Below, one piece after another: positions 16,659 to 25,805 of a stretch of 64,000 nt of DNA. The first letter of the stretch is position 1; each line of letters opens with the position of its first letter. The translations under genes and the position numbers were made by a program. The notes beneath the pieces are model-generated. The model was given only the letters and a program-made list of their open reading frames with translations. It made no database searches and was not told the DNA's origin. Source of the stretch: Collinsella sp. (GTDB lineage: Bacteria > Actinomycetota > Coriobacteriia > Coriobacteriales > Coriobacteriaceae); NCBI GenBank assembly GCA_019419545.1, contig DXZT01000058.1, forward strand, positions 52,020-116,019, in the 5' to 3' direction.

Positions 16659-18017
16659 TTACTCGTCTTTGGGCGAGGGATTCTTGCAGACCACGCTCAT
16701 GTAGATCATGCCCAGCACGGCCGCGGTGACAGAGCCGGCAAGAATGGCGGCCTTTGCGGCCAGGACCTCAAACTCGGCCGTCGGGAAGGCGAGGCCGCTG
16801 ATGAGGATCGACATGGTAAAGCCGATACCGCCCAGAATGCCCACGCCGGCAATCATGTGCCAGTTGACATTGTGCGGCAGCTCGGAAATCTTGAGCTTAA
16901 CCAGGGCAAACGTCATACCAAAGATGCCAATCGGCTTGCCCAGCAGCATGCCAAAGTACACGCCGAGCGTCACCGGGTCGGTGAGCAGCGTGCTCATGTC
17001 CACGCCCACTAGGCGAACCTGTGCGTTCACGAACGCAAAGATCGGCAGAATCACAAAGTTGACCGGCGTGGAGATCAGACGCTCCATGCGGATGAGCGGC
17101 GGGGTCACGCGGTGCATGACGCGCTCGACCTTGGTGGTCGAGACGGTAAAGTCATGCTGGCCCAGGATGTGCGCCTCGTCGTCGTAGCGGTCATCGAGCA
17201 GCGGCAGGCACTCGCCCAGCCAGTCGGTAAGGCTATCGAGCTTAACGCCGCACTTGGCCGGAATAGTAAAGGCCAGGATGACGCCGGCGAGTGTGGCATG
17301 CACGCCGCTCTTGAACATGCAGAACCACAGCAGCAGGCCCAGCACCGAATACGGGGCAAGGCGGTAATGCTGCGTCTTGTTGAGCCACACGAGCGCGCAG
17401 GTCACAAGCGCGGCGGCGCCCAACCAAAACGGATTGGGGCTCTGACCGTAGAAGATGGCGATGGCGGCGATGGAGATGAGGTCGTCAGCGATGGCGAGCG
17501 TCGAGAAGAACACGCGCACGCCGTTGGGCACGCGATTACCCAAAAGCGACAGCACGCCCAGCGCAAAGGCAATATCGGTTGCCATGGGAATGGCCCAGCC
17601 GTTGTGCGCGCCGGCATGGTTAAAGATGAGGTAGATGCAGGCGGGAACGACGACGCCGCCCACGGCCGCCAGCATGGGAAGCATAGCCTGGCGCGGGTTT
17701 TTGAGCTCGCCGACCGTCATCTCATACTTGAGCTCAATGCCCACCAGCAAAAAGAAGATCGCCATGAGGAAGTCGTTGACGAATAGCTCGACGGTGAGAC
17801 CGGCCGTAAGGTTGCCCAGGCCCACATACAGCGGAGTCTCCAAAAAGTGATGGATGGCCTCGTAAGCATCGGTGTTGGCGCAGATAACGGCGGCGATGGC
17901 GGCGAAGACCATGACGGCGGCGGAAATCGTGCCGTTCTCGGCAATGCGCTCCCAGATGTCGTGACGCTCAAAGCGCTTGCGCTCACGAACGTTGAACAGC
18001 TGCTCAGTTGCTGCCAT
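16659..18017 (-). CDS. nhaA: Na+/H+ antiporter NhaA
   Basis: Twelve-helix antiporter of 452 aa that exports sodium for protons. The conserved 'FFLLVGIELKYEMTVGEL' and 'ATDIAFALGVLSLLG' with the ion-binding aspartates ('ATDIAFA' and 'LAIADDLISI') are present, and 'GGIGFTMSILI' lies near the C terminus. It has a longer N-terminal helix and cytoplasmic loop (about 250-320) than E. coli NhaA (388 aa). Single gene. Confidence 0.93.
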   Translation of the reverse strand: MAATEQLFNVRERKRFERHDIWERIAENGTISAAVMVFAAIAAVICANTDAYEAIHHFLETPLYVGLGNLTAGLTVELFVNDFLMAIFFLLVGIELKYEMTVGELKNPRQAMLPMLAAVGGVVVPACIYLIFNHAGAHNGWAIPMATDIAFALGVLSLLGNRVPNGVRVFFSTLAIADDLISIAAIAIFYGQSPNPFWLGAAALVTCALVWLNKTQHYRLAPYSVLGLLLWFCMFKSGVHATLAGVILAFTIPAKCGVKLDSLTDWLGECLPLLDDRYDDEAHILGQHDFTVSTTKVERVMHRVTPPLIRMERLISTPVNFVILPIFAFVNAQVRLVGVDMSTLLTDPVTLGVYFGMLLGKPIGIFGMTFALVKLKISELPHNVNWHMIAGVGILGGIGFTMSILISGLAFPTAEFEVLAAKAAILAGSVTAAVLGMIYMSVVCKNPSPKDE

Positions 18018-18224
18018 GGGCGGCTCCTTTCACGGGATGGCTCCCGTCTTAAAAAAGCACGGCCCGCCCAAGTGGCGGCGCCGCGCTCTAACGTATTACG
18101 CTTGCATCTAGCCTACCCTGCACGACAAGCACGCAGGCGTGGCCGAAAAGCGGAACCACAGGTTGAACATTATTTGCTCAACGGCACGGGAGCCCCTGTC
18201 CAAGAAACGGCGTGGCCCCGCGCA

Positions 18225-18264
18225 CAAAAAACGACCGGATCACGGGGCGTCCGCGGTCCGGTCG
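18225..18264 (-). terminator. Terminator of the pyrophosphatase gene
   Basis: Stem CGACCGGA/TCCGGTCG with inner GC pairs, followed on the minus strand by TTTTTTG. Confidence 0.8.
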
Positions 18265-18285
18265 TCGGTGTTAGGTCAAAAGAAC

Positions 18286-19209
18286 CTAGCAGGCGGCCAT
18301 GATGGGGGCAGCGACCTGCTTCTTGCGGGAGAGGACGCCCGGCATCCAGACGCCGTCGTGCTCGTCGGCAATACCCAGGCCCTTCTGAGCAGCCTCGGTC
18401 TCACCCTCGAGCAGGACCTGCGAGCCCTCCTCCATGATGTCGGTGATGCACAGGACAATGCCGTCAGCACCCTTCTCGGCGGCGTAGGCGCGCATGGCCT
18501 CGCGGATCTCGTCAATCATGCCAAGCGCACGGCTCTTGTCGACGGTCTCGTACTGGCCGATAAGCAGCTTCTTGCCGGCGGGCTCAAACATCTTGATGTC
18601 GTTGCCAACCATCTGGGCTGCGGTGAAGGAGCCGGACGGACGGGTGAGGAAGACCTCCATGCCAAACTTAACCGGGTCGACGCCCACCTGCTCGCCGAGC
18701 TTGGCGGCGACGGCACGGTCGACATCGGTGGTGGTGGGGCTCTTGAGCATGAGCGTATCGGTCATCATGGCCGAGAGCAGCAGCTTGGCCTGAACGTCGG
18801 AAAGCTCAACGCCGAGCACGCCGGCGAGCTTGGTGACGATGGTGCAGCTGGAGCCCCAGGGCAGGCAGATGTAGTGCAGCGGACCGGCAGTCTCGAAGTC
18901 GCCGATGCGGTGATGGTCGACAACGCCAAAGACCGTGGCGTCCTTAAGGCCGGCGACGGACTGGGCGGACTCGTTGTGGTCGGTGAGGACGACGAGCTGA
19001 CCGGCCTCGACGGACTCGATCACGCGGGGCTCGGCAATGCCGGCGTCGGCGAGCAGCTTGGCGGACTCGGCCGGAAGCTGGCCCAGTGCGCAGGCCTCGT
19101 AGGTGTTGCCGGCATACTCAACCTGGTTGAGCAGCTGGGACAGGACGACGGCGCTCATGATGGCGTCGTTATCGGGGTTCTGGTGACCAAAGACAAGAAC
19201 GTTTGCCAT
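18286..19209 (-). CDS. ppaC: Manganese-dependent inorganic pyrophosphatase (family II)
   Basis: DHH-family enzyme that splits PPi to phosphate, pulling biosynthesis forward. The metal-binding motifs are visible: 'FGHQNPDNDA' (residues 7-16), 'LTDHNESAQS', 'VVDHHRIGDF' (the DHH), and C-terminal 'RPSGSF' and 'SRKKQV' substrate-binding stretches. 307 aa, without the CBS/DRTGG regulatory insert found in longer forms. Confidence 0.95.
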   Translation of the reverse strand: MANVLVFGHQNPDNDAIMSAVVLSQLLNQVEYAGNTYEACALGQLPAESAKLLADAGIAEPRVIESVEAGQLVVLTDHNESAQSVAGLKDATVFGVVDHHRIGDFETAGPLHYICLPWGSSCTIVTKLAGVLGVELSDVQAKLLLSAMMTDTLMLKSPTTTDVDRAVAAKLGEQVGVDPVKFGMEVFLTRPSGSFTAAQMVGNDIKMFEPAGKKLLIGQYETVDKSRALGMIDEIREAMRAYAAEKGADGIVLCITDIMEEGSQVLLEGETEAAQKGLGIADEHDGVWMPGVLSRKKQVAAPIMAAC

Positions 19210-19373
19210 GGATATCCTCCACTTGATATGTGTACTTGGACGTAGCTATGGTAGCACGCTGACGCCGAACCCTATGAGATGGAAGGGCCGCAGCACAAAT
19301 TGGGGCAGGCGCTGAGGCAAAGTCTGCCCCCTCTGCACCATGTGGTGCAAACTAACCTGCCCCCTTGCGCCAG

Positions 19374-20327
19374 CTATTTGCCGGCGGCGCGCAGGGCTAC
19401 GCAGGCGGCACCGATGATGCCGGCGTCGTTGCCGAGCGAGGCGACCTCGATGGGTGTCTCGCGCGAGGCGGAAAGCGCATAGTGCTGGAAGTGCTCGCGA
19501 ACCGCGTCGAGGTAGACATCGGCCGAGGCGGAGGCTCCGCCGCCGATCAGGAACATCTCGGGGTCGACCACGTTGGCGATAAGCGCCAGGGCGCGGCCGA
19601 GATAGTCGGCCATGGTATCGGCAGCCGCCAGCGCGAGCTTGTCACCCTCGCGGCAGGCCTGGAACACATCCTTGGAATCGGAGGGACCAGTGAGCTCGAT
19701 GGGCTCGACGCCCGCCTTCTCACACTCGGCAAGGTAGTTGCTCACCACGCCGGTGGCGCTAGAATACTGCTCTAGGTGGCCATGGCCGCCGCAGCCGCAG
19801 GTGCGCTCCTCGGCAGGATTCAGGCACATATGACCGATCTCGCCGCCGGCGCCCACGACGCCCGACACCACGTCGCCGTTGACGATAACGCCGCCGCCCA
19901 CGCCAGTACCGATGGTGACCATCACCACGTTTCGCACGCCCTTGGCAGAACCGAGCCAGGCCTCGCCCATGGCAGCGGCGTTGGCATCGTTCTCGTACTT
20001 AACGACCGCGTCGGGGCAGTGCTCCTGGATGGCGATCTTAAGCTCGGGCAGGTTAATGGCAATGTTGGCCTTGACCTTGGCATCGCCCGACGCCGGGATA
20101 GGGCACGGAACAGCCAGGCCAATGCCCGCCACAAAGGCACGCGGAATCTGCGCCTTGGCAACCACCTGGTCGATAGCCTCGGTCACCGCGGCAAAGCCCG
20201 CAGCGTCAACGATGGGAGGCGTGGGCACGCTGGCCTTGGCAAGCAGGTTGCCGTCCTCATCGAACAGGCCCTCCTTAACCGAAGTGCCGCCGACGTCAAT
20301 GCCGATGTAGTACTGCTTAGGTTCCAT
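19374..20327 (-). CDS. glcK: ROK-family glucokinase
   Basis: Phosphorylates glucose to glucose 6-phosphate using ATP. Phosphate-binding 'GIDVGGTSVKEGL' is at residues 9-21, the catalytic region 'YENDANAAAMGE' follows, 'TIGTGVGGGVIV' binds nucleotide, and the ROK zinc site is 'HMCLNPAEERTCGCGGHGHL' (one His, three Cys). The ATG at 20327 has AAAGGTGG upstream. It is divergent from a GntR regulator and manA, together a small hexose-entry cluster. Confidence 0.9.
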   Translation of the reverse strand: MEPKQYYIGIDVGGTSVKEGLFDEDGNLLAKASVPTPPIVDAAGFAAVTEAIDQVVAKAQIPRAFVAGIGLAVPCPIPASGDAKVKANIAINLPELKIAIQEHCPDAVVKYENDANAAAMGEAWLGSAKGVRNVVMVTIGTGVGGGVIVNGDVVSGVVGAGGEIGHMCLNPAEERTCGCGGHGHLEQYSSATGVVSNYLAECEKAGVEPIELTGPSDSKDVFQACREGDKLALAAADTMADYLGRALALIANVVDPEMFLIGGGASASADVYLDAVREHFQHYALSASRETPIEVASLGNDAGIIGAACVALRAAGK

Positions 20328-20381
20328 GGGAGCCCACCTTTCTCGTTTAAACATTGCCAGTATGGTACCGCTCCCAAGGCA

Positions 20382-20422
20382 AAAACCTGCCAAAAAGGAA
20401 CAGGTATGTTTTGGCAGGTTTT
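20382..20422. repeat. GGGAC-type hairpin, AAAACCTGCCAAAA stem
   Basis: Perfect 14-bp stem (20382-20395 with 20409-20422) and a 13-nt loop AGGAACAGGTATG. The same stem recurs twice at 55221-55337 with loop AGGGACAGGTTTA. Confidence 0.8.
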
Positions 20423-20620
20423 ATCTGGGAAAACCCAGGGCATGAGATTCAGTTCGCTGGGCGGCAAAACGGCCCAGCCCCTTCCCTGAGCCGATCAATT
20501 TGCTCAATACCACATTATTCGAGTGCATATTCATTTGGAGCGCTCTAGTTACTAAGGAGAAGCGTTTTTTGATTATCTCTTTCTCGAACTTTTCAAAAAC
20601 GCAATAGGGATGCTTAGGTG

Positions 20621-20646
20621 TTGACTATACTTTCTTTTATACTCAA
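20621..20646 (+). promoter_or_regulatory. Possible GntR operator overlapping the promoter
   Basis: TTGACTATA and TATACTCAA form an inverted repeat (8 of 9 matched) with an 8-bp spacer, and the right arm is a TATACT -10 box 25 bp before the start codon at 20668. The arrangement suits autoregulation by the HutC-type regulator encoded just downstream. Confidence 0.45.
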
Positions 20647-20667
20647 TCAAGCTGGAAAGGAGGTTCC

Positions 20668-21387
20668 ATGATTCCCAAATATGAGGCGATAGCTGCAGAT
20701 ATCCGCCGAAGCATCGAAGACGGCGCTCTAAAGCCGGGCAACAAGCTGCCCACCGTCGTTGAGTTCTGCGAGCTCTATAGCGTTTCTAAAATTACCGTCA
20801 AACGAGCGATTGAGCAGATTACCGAGGAAGGCCTTATTACCAGCCGGCGCGGATCGGGCACCTACGTTAAGGACACGGCGGGGCTTCCCGGCAAGGCGTT
20901 TTTCCAGGGCAAGAACGACCGTGCCCAGGGCTTTTCGCATGAGCACCGTGGGGAGAAGGTGACCTCGGTGGTCTACGATTTCTCGATTGTCAATCCGCCA
21001 GCAGACGTCGCTGCCCAGCTGGGAATTGCCGAGGACGACTTTGCCTATCACATCGTGCGCGTGCGCCAGGTCGACGAGAAGCCCATCGTCATCGAGTACA
21101 CCTATATGCCGCTCGAACTGATCCCGGGCCTTAAAAAGAAGGACCTGTACGGATCGGTCTACGGCTTTATCCGCGAGCAATGCGGGCTGAAGATTTCGAG
21201 CTTCCATCGCACCATTCGCGCTGTCGCGGCAACTGAGGAAGAGGCTGAGCGCCTGGATACCAAACCCGGCTCTCCCCTGCTCGAACTCAACCAGATTGGC
21301 TTCTTGGATAGCGGCACCGCGTTTGAATATTCTATCTCGCACAACGTAGGCGACCGCTTTGAGCTGCACAACGTAACGCTGGCCTAG
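20668..21387 (+). CDS. GntR/HutC-family transcriptional regulator with UTRA domain
   Basis: A 239-aa regulator. The winged helix is at residues 1-68 ('MIPKYEAIAADIRRSI', 'NKLPTVVEFCELYSVSKIT', 'ITSRRGSGTYV'), and the UTRA effector domain follows from about 95 to 235 ('YTYMPLELIPGL', 'SPLLELNQIGFL'). HutC/UTRA regulators of this type (YvoA/GmuR group) often sense sugar phosphates. AAGGAGG precedes the ATG. It is 73 bp upstream of manA, which it probably controls; the effector is an inference. Confidence 0.88.
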   Translation: MIPKYEAIAADIRRSIEDGALKPGNKLPTVVEFCELYSVSKITVKRAIEQITEEGLITSRRGSGTYVKDTAGLPGKAFFQGKNDRAQGFSHEHRGEKVTSVVYDFSIVNPPADVAAQLGIAEDDFAYHIVRVRQVDEKPIVIEYTYMPLELIPGLKKKDLYGSVYGFIREQCGLKISSFHRTIRAVAATEEEAERLDTKPGSPLLELNQIGFLDSGTAFEYSISHNVGDRFELHNVTLA

Positions 21388-21459
21388 TTTTGTAATCCGG
21401 TGGGTGCTCGTTTTGAGCTGTCTTACGCGGCACCCGCACAACCTTATGGGAGTATGCAT

Positions 21460-22392
21460 ATGTCCGATTTGATTAAACTCACGCCGATCTTCCACGAGAA
21501 GATCTGGGGCGGCCGCCAGCTGGAGACCGTATTTGGTTACGACATTCCCGAGGGCCCCATCGGTGAGTGCTGGGCCATCTCGGCCCACCCCAACGGCGAC
21601 TGCCAGATTGCGGAGGGCCCGTATGCCGGCCACACGCTGTCGTGGCTGTGGGCCGAGCACCGTGAGCTCTTTGGCGACTGCGAGGGCAAGGAGTTCCCGC
21701 TGCTCATTAAGATTCTGGACGCCAAGGACGACCTTTCGATCCAGATTCATCCCAACGACGAGTACGCCGCCGAGCACGAGAACGGCAGCCTGGGCAAAAC
21801 CGAGTGCTGGTATGTACTGGACTGCGAGCCCGGTGCCACGATCATCGTCGGCCAGCGCGCCAAGGACCGCGCCGAGGCTGCACAGATGATCGAAGACGGC
21901 CGCTGGGACGACATGCTCAACGTGCTGCCGATCCACAAGGGCGACTTTTTCCAGATTGATTCCGGTACCGTGCACGCCATCAAGACCGGCACGCTCATTT
22001 TGGAGACGCAGCAGTCGAGCGACGTGACATATCGCCTGTATGACTACGACCGCCCCGGCACCGATGGCATGCTGCGTCCGCTGCACATTGAGCAGAGTCT
22101 GGATTGCATCAACTTTGATGCTCAGGCTCCGACCGACGGCACCGTGACCGCACCCGAGGTCGACGGCGTGACCGAACTCGAGTCCAACCCCTGCTACACC
22201 GTCGATCGCGTGCGCGTCGACGGCAACAAGACCCTCGATCAGCGCTGGCCCTTCATGTGCCTGTCGGTCATCGACGGCGAAGGCACCGTCTGCGGCGACC
22301 CCGTCCACAAGGGAAGCCACCTGCTGGCCCCCAGCACCGTCACCTCCATCGACCTCGAAGGCAAGATGGAACTGATCATCAGCCACCTCTAG
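21460..22392 (+). CDS. manA: Mannose-6-phosphate isomerase, class I
   Basis: Zinc enzyme that interconverts mannose 6-phosphate and fructose 6-phosphate, 310 aa, of the short bacterial form. Zinc-binding and active-site stretches: 'KILDAKDDLSIQIHPND' (Gln and His), 'GKTECWYVLD' (Glu), and 'GTVHAIKTGTLILETQQSSD' (His). The start is the second of two close ATGs (21460), with GGGAG 7 nt upstream. It follows the GntR regulator as a likely two-gene unit. Confidence 0.92.
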   Translation: MSDLIKLTPIFHEKIWGGRQLETVFGYDIPEGPIGECWAISAHPNGDCQIAEGPYAGHTLSWLWAEHRELFGDCEGKEFPLLIKILDAKDDLSIQIHPNDEYAAEHENGSLGKTECWYVLDCEPGATIIVGQRAKDRAEAAQMIEDGRWDDMLNVLPIHKGDFFQIDSGTVHAIKTGTLILETQQSSDVTYRLYDYDRPGTDGMLRPLHIEQSLDCINFDAQAPTDGTVTAPEVDGVTELESNPCYTVDRVRVDGNKTLDQRWPFMCLSVIDGEGTVCGDPVHKGSHLLAPSTVTSIDLEGKMELIISHL

Positions 22393-22416
22393 TTCGCAAC
22401 AACAACCAAAACGAAA

Positions 22417-22454
22417 CAAGGGGCTCCCCTGTTCATCAACGGAGGAGCCCCTTG
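22417..22454 (-). terminator. Hairpin terminator between manA and pcrA
   Basis: Stem CAAGGGGCTCC/GGAGCCCCTTG, followed on the minus strand by a T-rich stretch (TTTCGTTTTGG). No T-run on the plus strand, so it fits the end of the minus-strand pcrA transcript. Confidence 0.6.
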
Positions 22455-22551
22455 CCATGTCTAAGCATTCAGCCCACCCGGCTCTCCAGATCAAAAAGCG
22501 GACGAGCAGAGCGACGATTGCAAGCTGCAGGCCAAAACGCCACAAGGAAGA

Positions 22552-22666
22552 GGGCGCGCCGGGGGCTTTGGTCGATCGCGAGTTCCGCACGAGCCGGAGA
22601 GCACTTAATGTGCTCTCCGTGCGAGCAGGACTGTCCGAGCAGGCGACCAAAGCCCCCGGCGCGCCC
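22552..22666. repeat. Long nested inverted repeat
   Basis: A perfect 23-bp outer stem (22552-22574 with 22644-22666, starting GGGCGCGCCGGG) encloses 69 nt that contain a second hairpin, GGAGAGCAC/GTGCTCTCC, at 22596-22618. Comparable nested structures are at 27486 and 52863. No gene is seen in 22455-22680. Confidence 0.7.
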
Positions 22667-22680
22667 GGTCAACCTCGCAG

Positions 22681-25578
22681 TTAGGCATTCAGCTTGACGA
22701 TCGGAGCGAATCCTTTCATCAGCTTTTTGGTCTGGCCGGTCTTTTCGAATTGAACCTCGATCATGTCTCCGGCGACCGAGATCACGGTACCCGTGCCAAA
22801 GGTCTTGTGGCTCACGGTATCGCCCGCGGCAAAGTCCTGCGACGCGCTCGCGCGATAGACCTTGCGCTCCACCGTCGGCGACACCTTGGACGATGGCTTT
22901 TTGGCTCGCGGCGCGCCCGAGCCAAAGGTCGAGGCAACACGGCCGGCGTCAGGCGAAACCCCTCGATGGCGCTCGGTCCCATAGCTGCTGCCGCCAAAGA
23001 AGTCGTCAAAGCTCGACCCGCCGCGCGAGCCGGAGCCGCCGGTCGAGCGCGTATGCGAACCAAACACCTTGCCGCCATACATATCCGAGCCCATGCCCGA
23101 GCCAAAGGTGCCGTGACGGTCGCCGCGCTTTTCCCAGCCCGTGCCCTCAAAACCGGCAGAACCGATGCCGCTAAACTCGATGTCCTCAAACGGAATCTCG
23201 TTGAGGAAGCGGGAGCGCGGGTTGGCAGAGGTCGAGCCGTAGGTGCGACGCGTGGCCGCATAGGTCAGGAACAGGCGCTTACGGGCACGCGTGATGGCAA
23301 CGTAGGCCAGGCGACGCTCCTCCTCGAGCTTGCCCGGATCATCGCTGCCGCCAAAGTCGTGCACATGCGGGAAGATACCCTCCTCCATGCCAGCCACGAA
23401 CACCGCCGGGAACTCCAGACCCTTGGCGGAGTGGATGGTCATCATGGTGATGGCATGCGTCTCGCCGGCCAGGGAATCCAGGTCGGAACGTAGGGCCAAC
23501 CACTCCATGAGCGCCGGCAGCGCCTTGCAGGTGAGCGGGCCGTAGGTGCGCTCGATCTCGTCGGCATGTACGGCACCCGCCGGCAGCTGCGTCGGCGCAG
23601 CATATGCGTTGCCTGCGATGGCGGCGGCCAGAGCGTCCTGCGGCGAGAGTGCCGGAGCGGCCAGGCTATCGAGCGGATTGGTGCCCGCGGCGTCACGTGC
23701 ACCGACAAGCACCTCAAACGAAGACGCGGGCGCAGACGGTCCCGGCTCGGGCGCGCTCACCACAACGGGCTCGGGTTCGGTGCCGACAGGCACGTCGGCA
23801 ACGCCGGCAGCGCGCAGCTCTTCCAAGCTCTCGAGCGTACCCTCGATATCCTCGTGCGTCTCCTCAAATTCGGCGGCTACGCCCAGGAATTCCTGGATGT
23901 TCTCGGCGCGGCTCTCGGACTCCATGGTGCCCTCGGCGCGGAAGGCCTGCAGCAGCCCCGTCTTGTCAACAATCATCTCGACAACGTCCTTGAGCTCGCC
24001 GTCCATGCGGCGGCCCTCGCGCACCAGCGACACAAAGCTCGACAGGCCATTGCGGACCTTGGCGCTAAACATGCCCGTCTCGGCGCACGCGATCTCGCAG
24101 GCTTGGAAGAACGAGCAACGGTTGTCGCGCGCCAGCTGCTCGATCTTTTGGATCGAGGTGGAGCCGATGCCGCGACGCGGCGTGTTGATGACACGCTTGA
24201 CGCTCATCTCGTCGGCCGGGTTCACGATCATCTTGAGGTAGGCCATGACGTCGCGGATCTCGGCACGGTCGAAGAATCGCGTGCCGCCCACGATCTTGTA
24301 GGGCACGCCCGCGCGCAGGAACATATCTTCGAGGATACGCGACTGGGCGTTGGTGCGATAGAACACAGCGATGTCGTCGTATCTCGTGCCTTTGGAGTGC
24401 AACTTTTCGATCTCACCGGCAATCCAGCGGCCCTCGTCGCGCTCATCGCTCGCCTGGAAGGCCTGAATCTTCTCGCCATCGCCCTCGGCCGTAAACAGAC
24501 GTTTGTCCTTGCGCTGCGAATTGTGGCGAACAACGGCATTGGCGGCGCTCAGGATGTGACCCGTGGAGCGATAGTTCTGCTCCAGCTTGACGGTCTTGCA
24601 GTTTTTAAAGTCCTTCTCAAAGTCCAGAATGTTGGTGATGTCGGCGCCGCGCCAGCTATAAATGGACTGGTCATCGTCGCCTACGACCATGAGGTTTTGG
24701 TACTTGGCGGCCAGCAGGTTGGCGATCTCGTACTGGACGTGGTTGGTGTCCTGATACTCGTCGACGCTAATGTAGCGGAAGCGCTCCTGGTATTTGTCGA
24801 GTACCTCGGGGCGGGTGCGCAGCAGCTCGAGCGTGCGCACGAGCAGGTCGTCGAAGTCCATCGCGTTGGCGGCGCGCAGGCGGCGCTCCAGCTCCAGGTA
24901 GACCTGCGCGGCCTTTTTGTCGTTGGGGCTATCGGCGCTCTTGAGCATGTCCTCGGGGCCGATCATGGCGTTTTTGGCCGAGCTGATCTTGCTGCGGATC
25001 ATGTTGATGGGGAACTGCTTTTGCTCGATGCCGAGCGCCTGCATAATGTCACGCACCATGCGCTTTGAGTCATCGTCATCGTAGATGGTGAACTGGCCGG
25101 TGTAGCCCAGCAGATCGGCGTCCTCGCGCAGCATGCGCACGCACATGGCATGGAAGGTGCACACCCACATGCCACGGGTGCCGCTGGGGATGAGTGCCGC
25201 CAGACGCTCGCGCATCTCGGCCGCAGCCTTGTTGGTAAACGTGATGGCAAGAACCTGCCAAGGCTTAACACCCAGGTCGCCGAGCATATGTGCGATGCGG
25301 AAGGTCAAGACGCGGGTCTTGCCCGAGCCGGCGCCGGCGAGCACCAGCAACGGGCCCTCGGTGGACAGGACCGCCTCGCGCTGGGCGGGATTAAGGCTGT
25401 CGATGTCGACGAGCGGCTTGGCGGGCTTGGGCGCCGGCGCGGGAGCGTCGTAGATGTCGAGCGGAACGAGCTCGGGCTCCGGCGCAGCGGGGGCGGTGTA
25501 TGCATCGAGCGGCACGGGTTCCGGCGCGGGCGGCACGGGTACCGCAGTGTTCTTTTCCCAGGGCAGGGGCTGGGTCAT
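22681..25578 (-). CDS. pcrA: ATP-dependent DNA helicase PcrA/UvrD
   Basis: Superfamily I 3'-5' helicase for repair and replication conflict. N-terminal extension of about 65 residues rich in Pro/Ala/Asp; then the Q motif 'LNPAQREAVLSTEGPLLVLA', Walker A 'GAGSGKTRVL', 'VDEYQDTNHVQ' (motif II), 'VVGDDDQSIYSWRGA' (III), 'LEQNYRS' (IV) and 'TIHSAKGLEF' (V). Between motifs IV and V, about residues 630-710 form a low-complexity insert. The C-terminal 60 residues end in the RNA-polymerase-binding Tudor-like fold ('GDTVSHKTFGTGTVISVAGD'). ATG at 25578 with GAGGAG 6 nt upstream. 965 aa, longer than usual. Confidence 0.93.
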   Translation of the reverse strand: MTQPLPWEKNTAVPVPPAPEPVPLDAYTAPAAPEPELVPLDIYDAPAPAPKPAKPLVDIDSLNPAQREAVLSTEGPLLVLAGAGSGKTRVLTFRIAHMLGDLGVKPWQVLAITFTNKAAAEMRERLAALIPSGTRGMWVCTFHAMCVRMLREDADLLGYTGQFTIYDDDDSKRMVRDIMQALGIEQKQFPINMIRSKISSAKNAMIGPEDMLKSADSPNDKKAAQVYLELERRLRAANAMDFDDLLVRTLELLRTRPEVLDKYQERFRYISVDEYQDTNHVQYEIANLLAAKYQNLMVVGDDDQSIYSWRGADITNILDFEKDFKNCKTVKLEQNYRSTGHILSAANAVVRHNSQRKDKRLFTAEGDGEKIQAFQASDERDEGRWIAGEIEKLHSKGTRYDDIAVFYRTNAQSRILEDMFLRAGVPYKIVGGTRFFDRAEIRDVMAYLKMIVNPADEMSVKRVINTPRRGIGSTSIQKIEQLARDNRCSFFQACEIACAETGMFSAKVRNGLSSFVSLVREGRRMDGELKDVVEMIVDKTGLLQAFRAEGTMESESRAENIQEFLGVAAEFEETHEDIEGTLESLEELRAAGVADVPVGTEPEPVVVSAPEPGPSAPASSFEVLVGARDAAGTNPLDSLAAPALSPQDALAAAIAGNAYAAPTQLPAGAVHADEIERTYGPLTCKALPALMEWLALRSDLDSLAGETHAITMMTIHSAKGLEFPAVFVAGMEEGIFPHVHDFGGSDDPGKLEEERRLAYVAITRARKRLFLTYAATRRTYGSTSANPRSRFLNEIPFEDIEFSGIGSAGFEGTGWEKRGDRHGTFGSGMGSDMYGGKVFGSHTRSTGGSGSRGGSSFDDFFGGSSYGTERHRGVSPDAGRVASTFGSGAPRAKKPSSKVSPTVERKVYRASASQDFAAGDTVSHKTFGTGTVISVAGDMIEVQFEKTGQTKKLMKGFAPIVKLNA

Positions 25579-25716
25579 GGGCGACTCCTCATCTGACGGA
25601 CGGCGCGCCTGCGGGCAGCGCCATAGTTTGAGCCGTACCAGTATACCGAGCCGCGCGGACACCGACGCAAATCACACCACGACTCCGTGCGCCGCCGTCA
25701 GGCCCGCCCCATCGCC

Positions 25717-25760
25717 CAAAAAAGAGGACGGCATAGACCTTTTGGTCATGCCGCCCTCTT
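25717..25760 (-). terminator. Terminator of uppP
   Basis: Long stem AAGAGG-CGGCAT-GACC with loop TTTT, followed by TTTTTTGGG on the minus strand. Confidence 0.85.
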
Positions 25761-25805
25761 TGAATGACAAGTTGTCGCTCTGGCCGCCGCGCAGCGTCAA
25801 CCAAG

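Noticed and set aside
19288..19370. GGGGCAG-rich palindromes after glcK as members of the GGGAC family
   Set aside because: Loop and GGGAC core are missing; only GCACCATGTGGTGC is a clean palindrome.
22457..22684. Plus-strand small gene (75 aa) between manA and pcrA
   Set aside because: It lies across the long inverted repeat and has no domain; the hairpin explains the sequence better.
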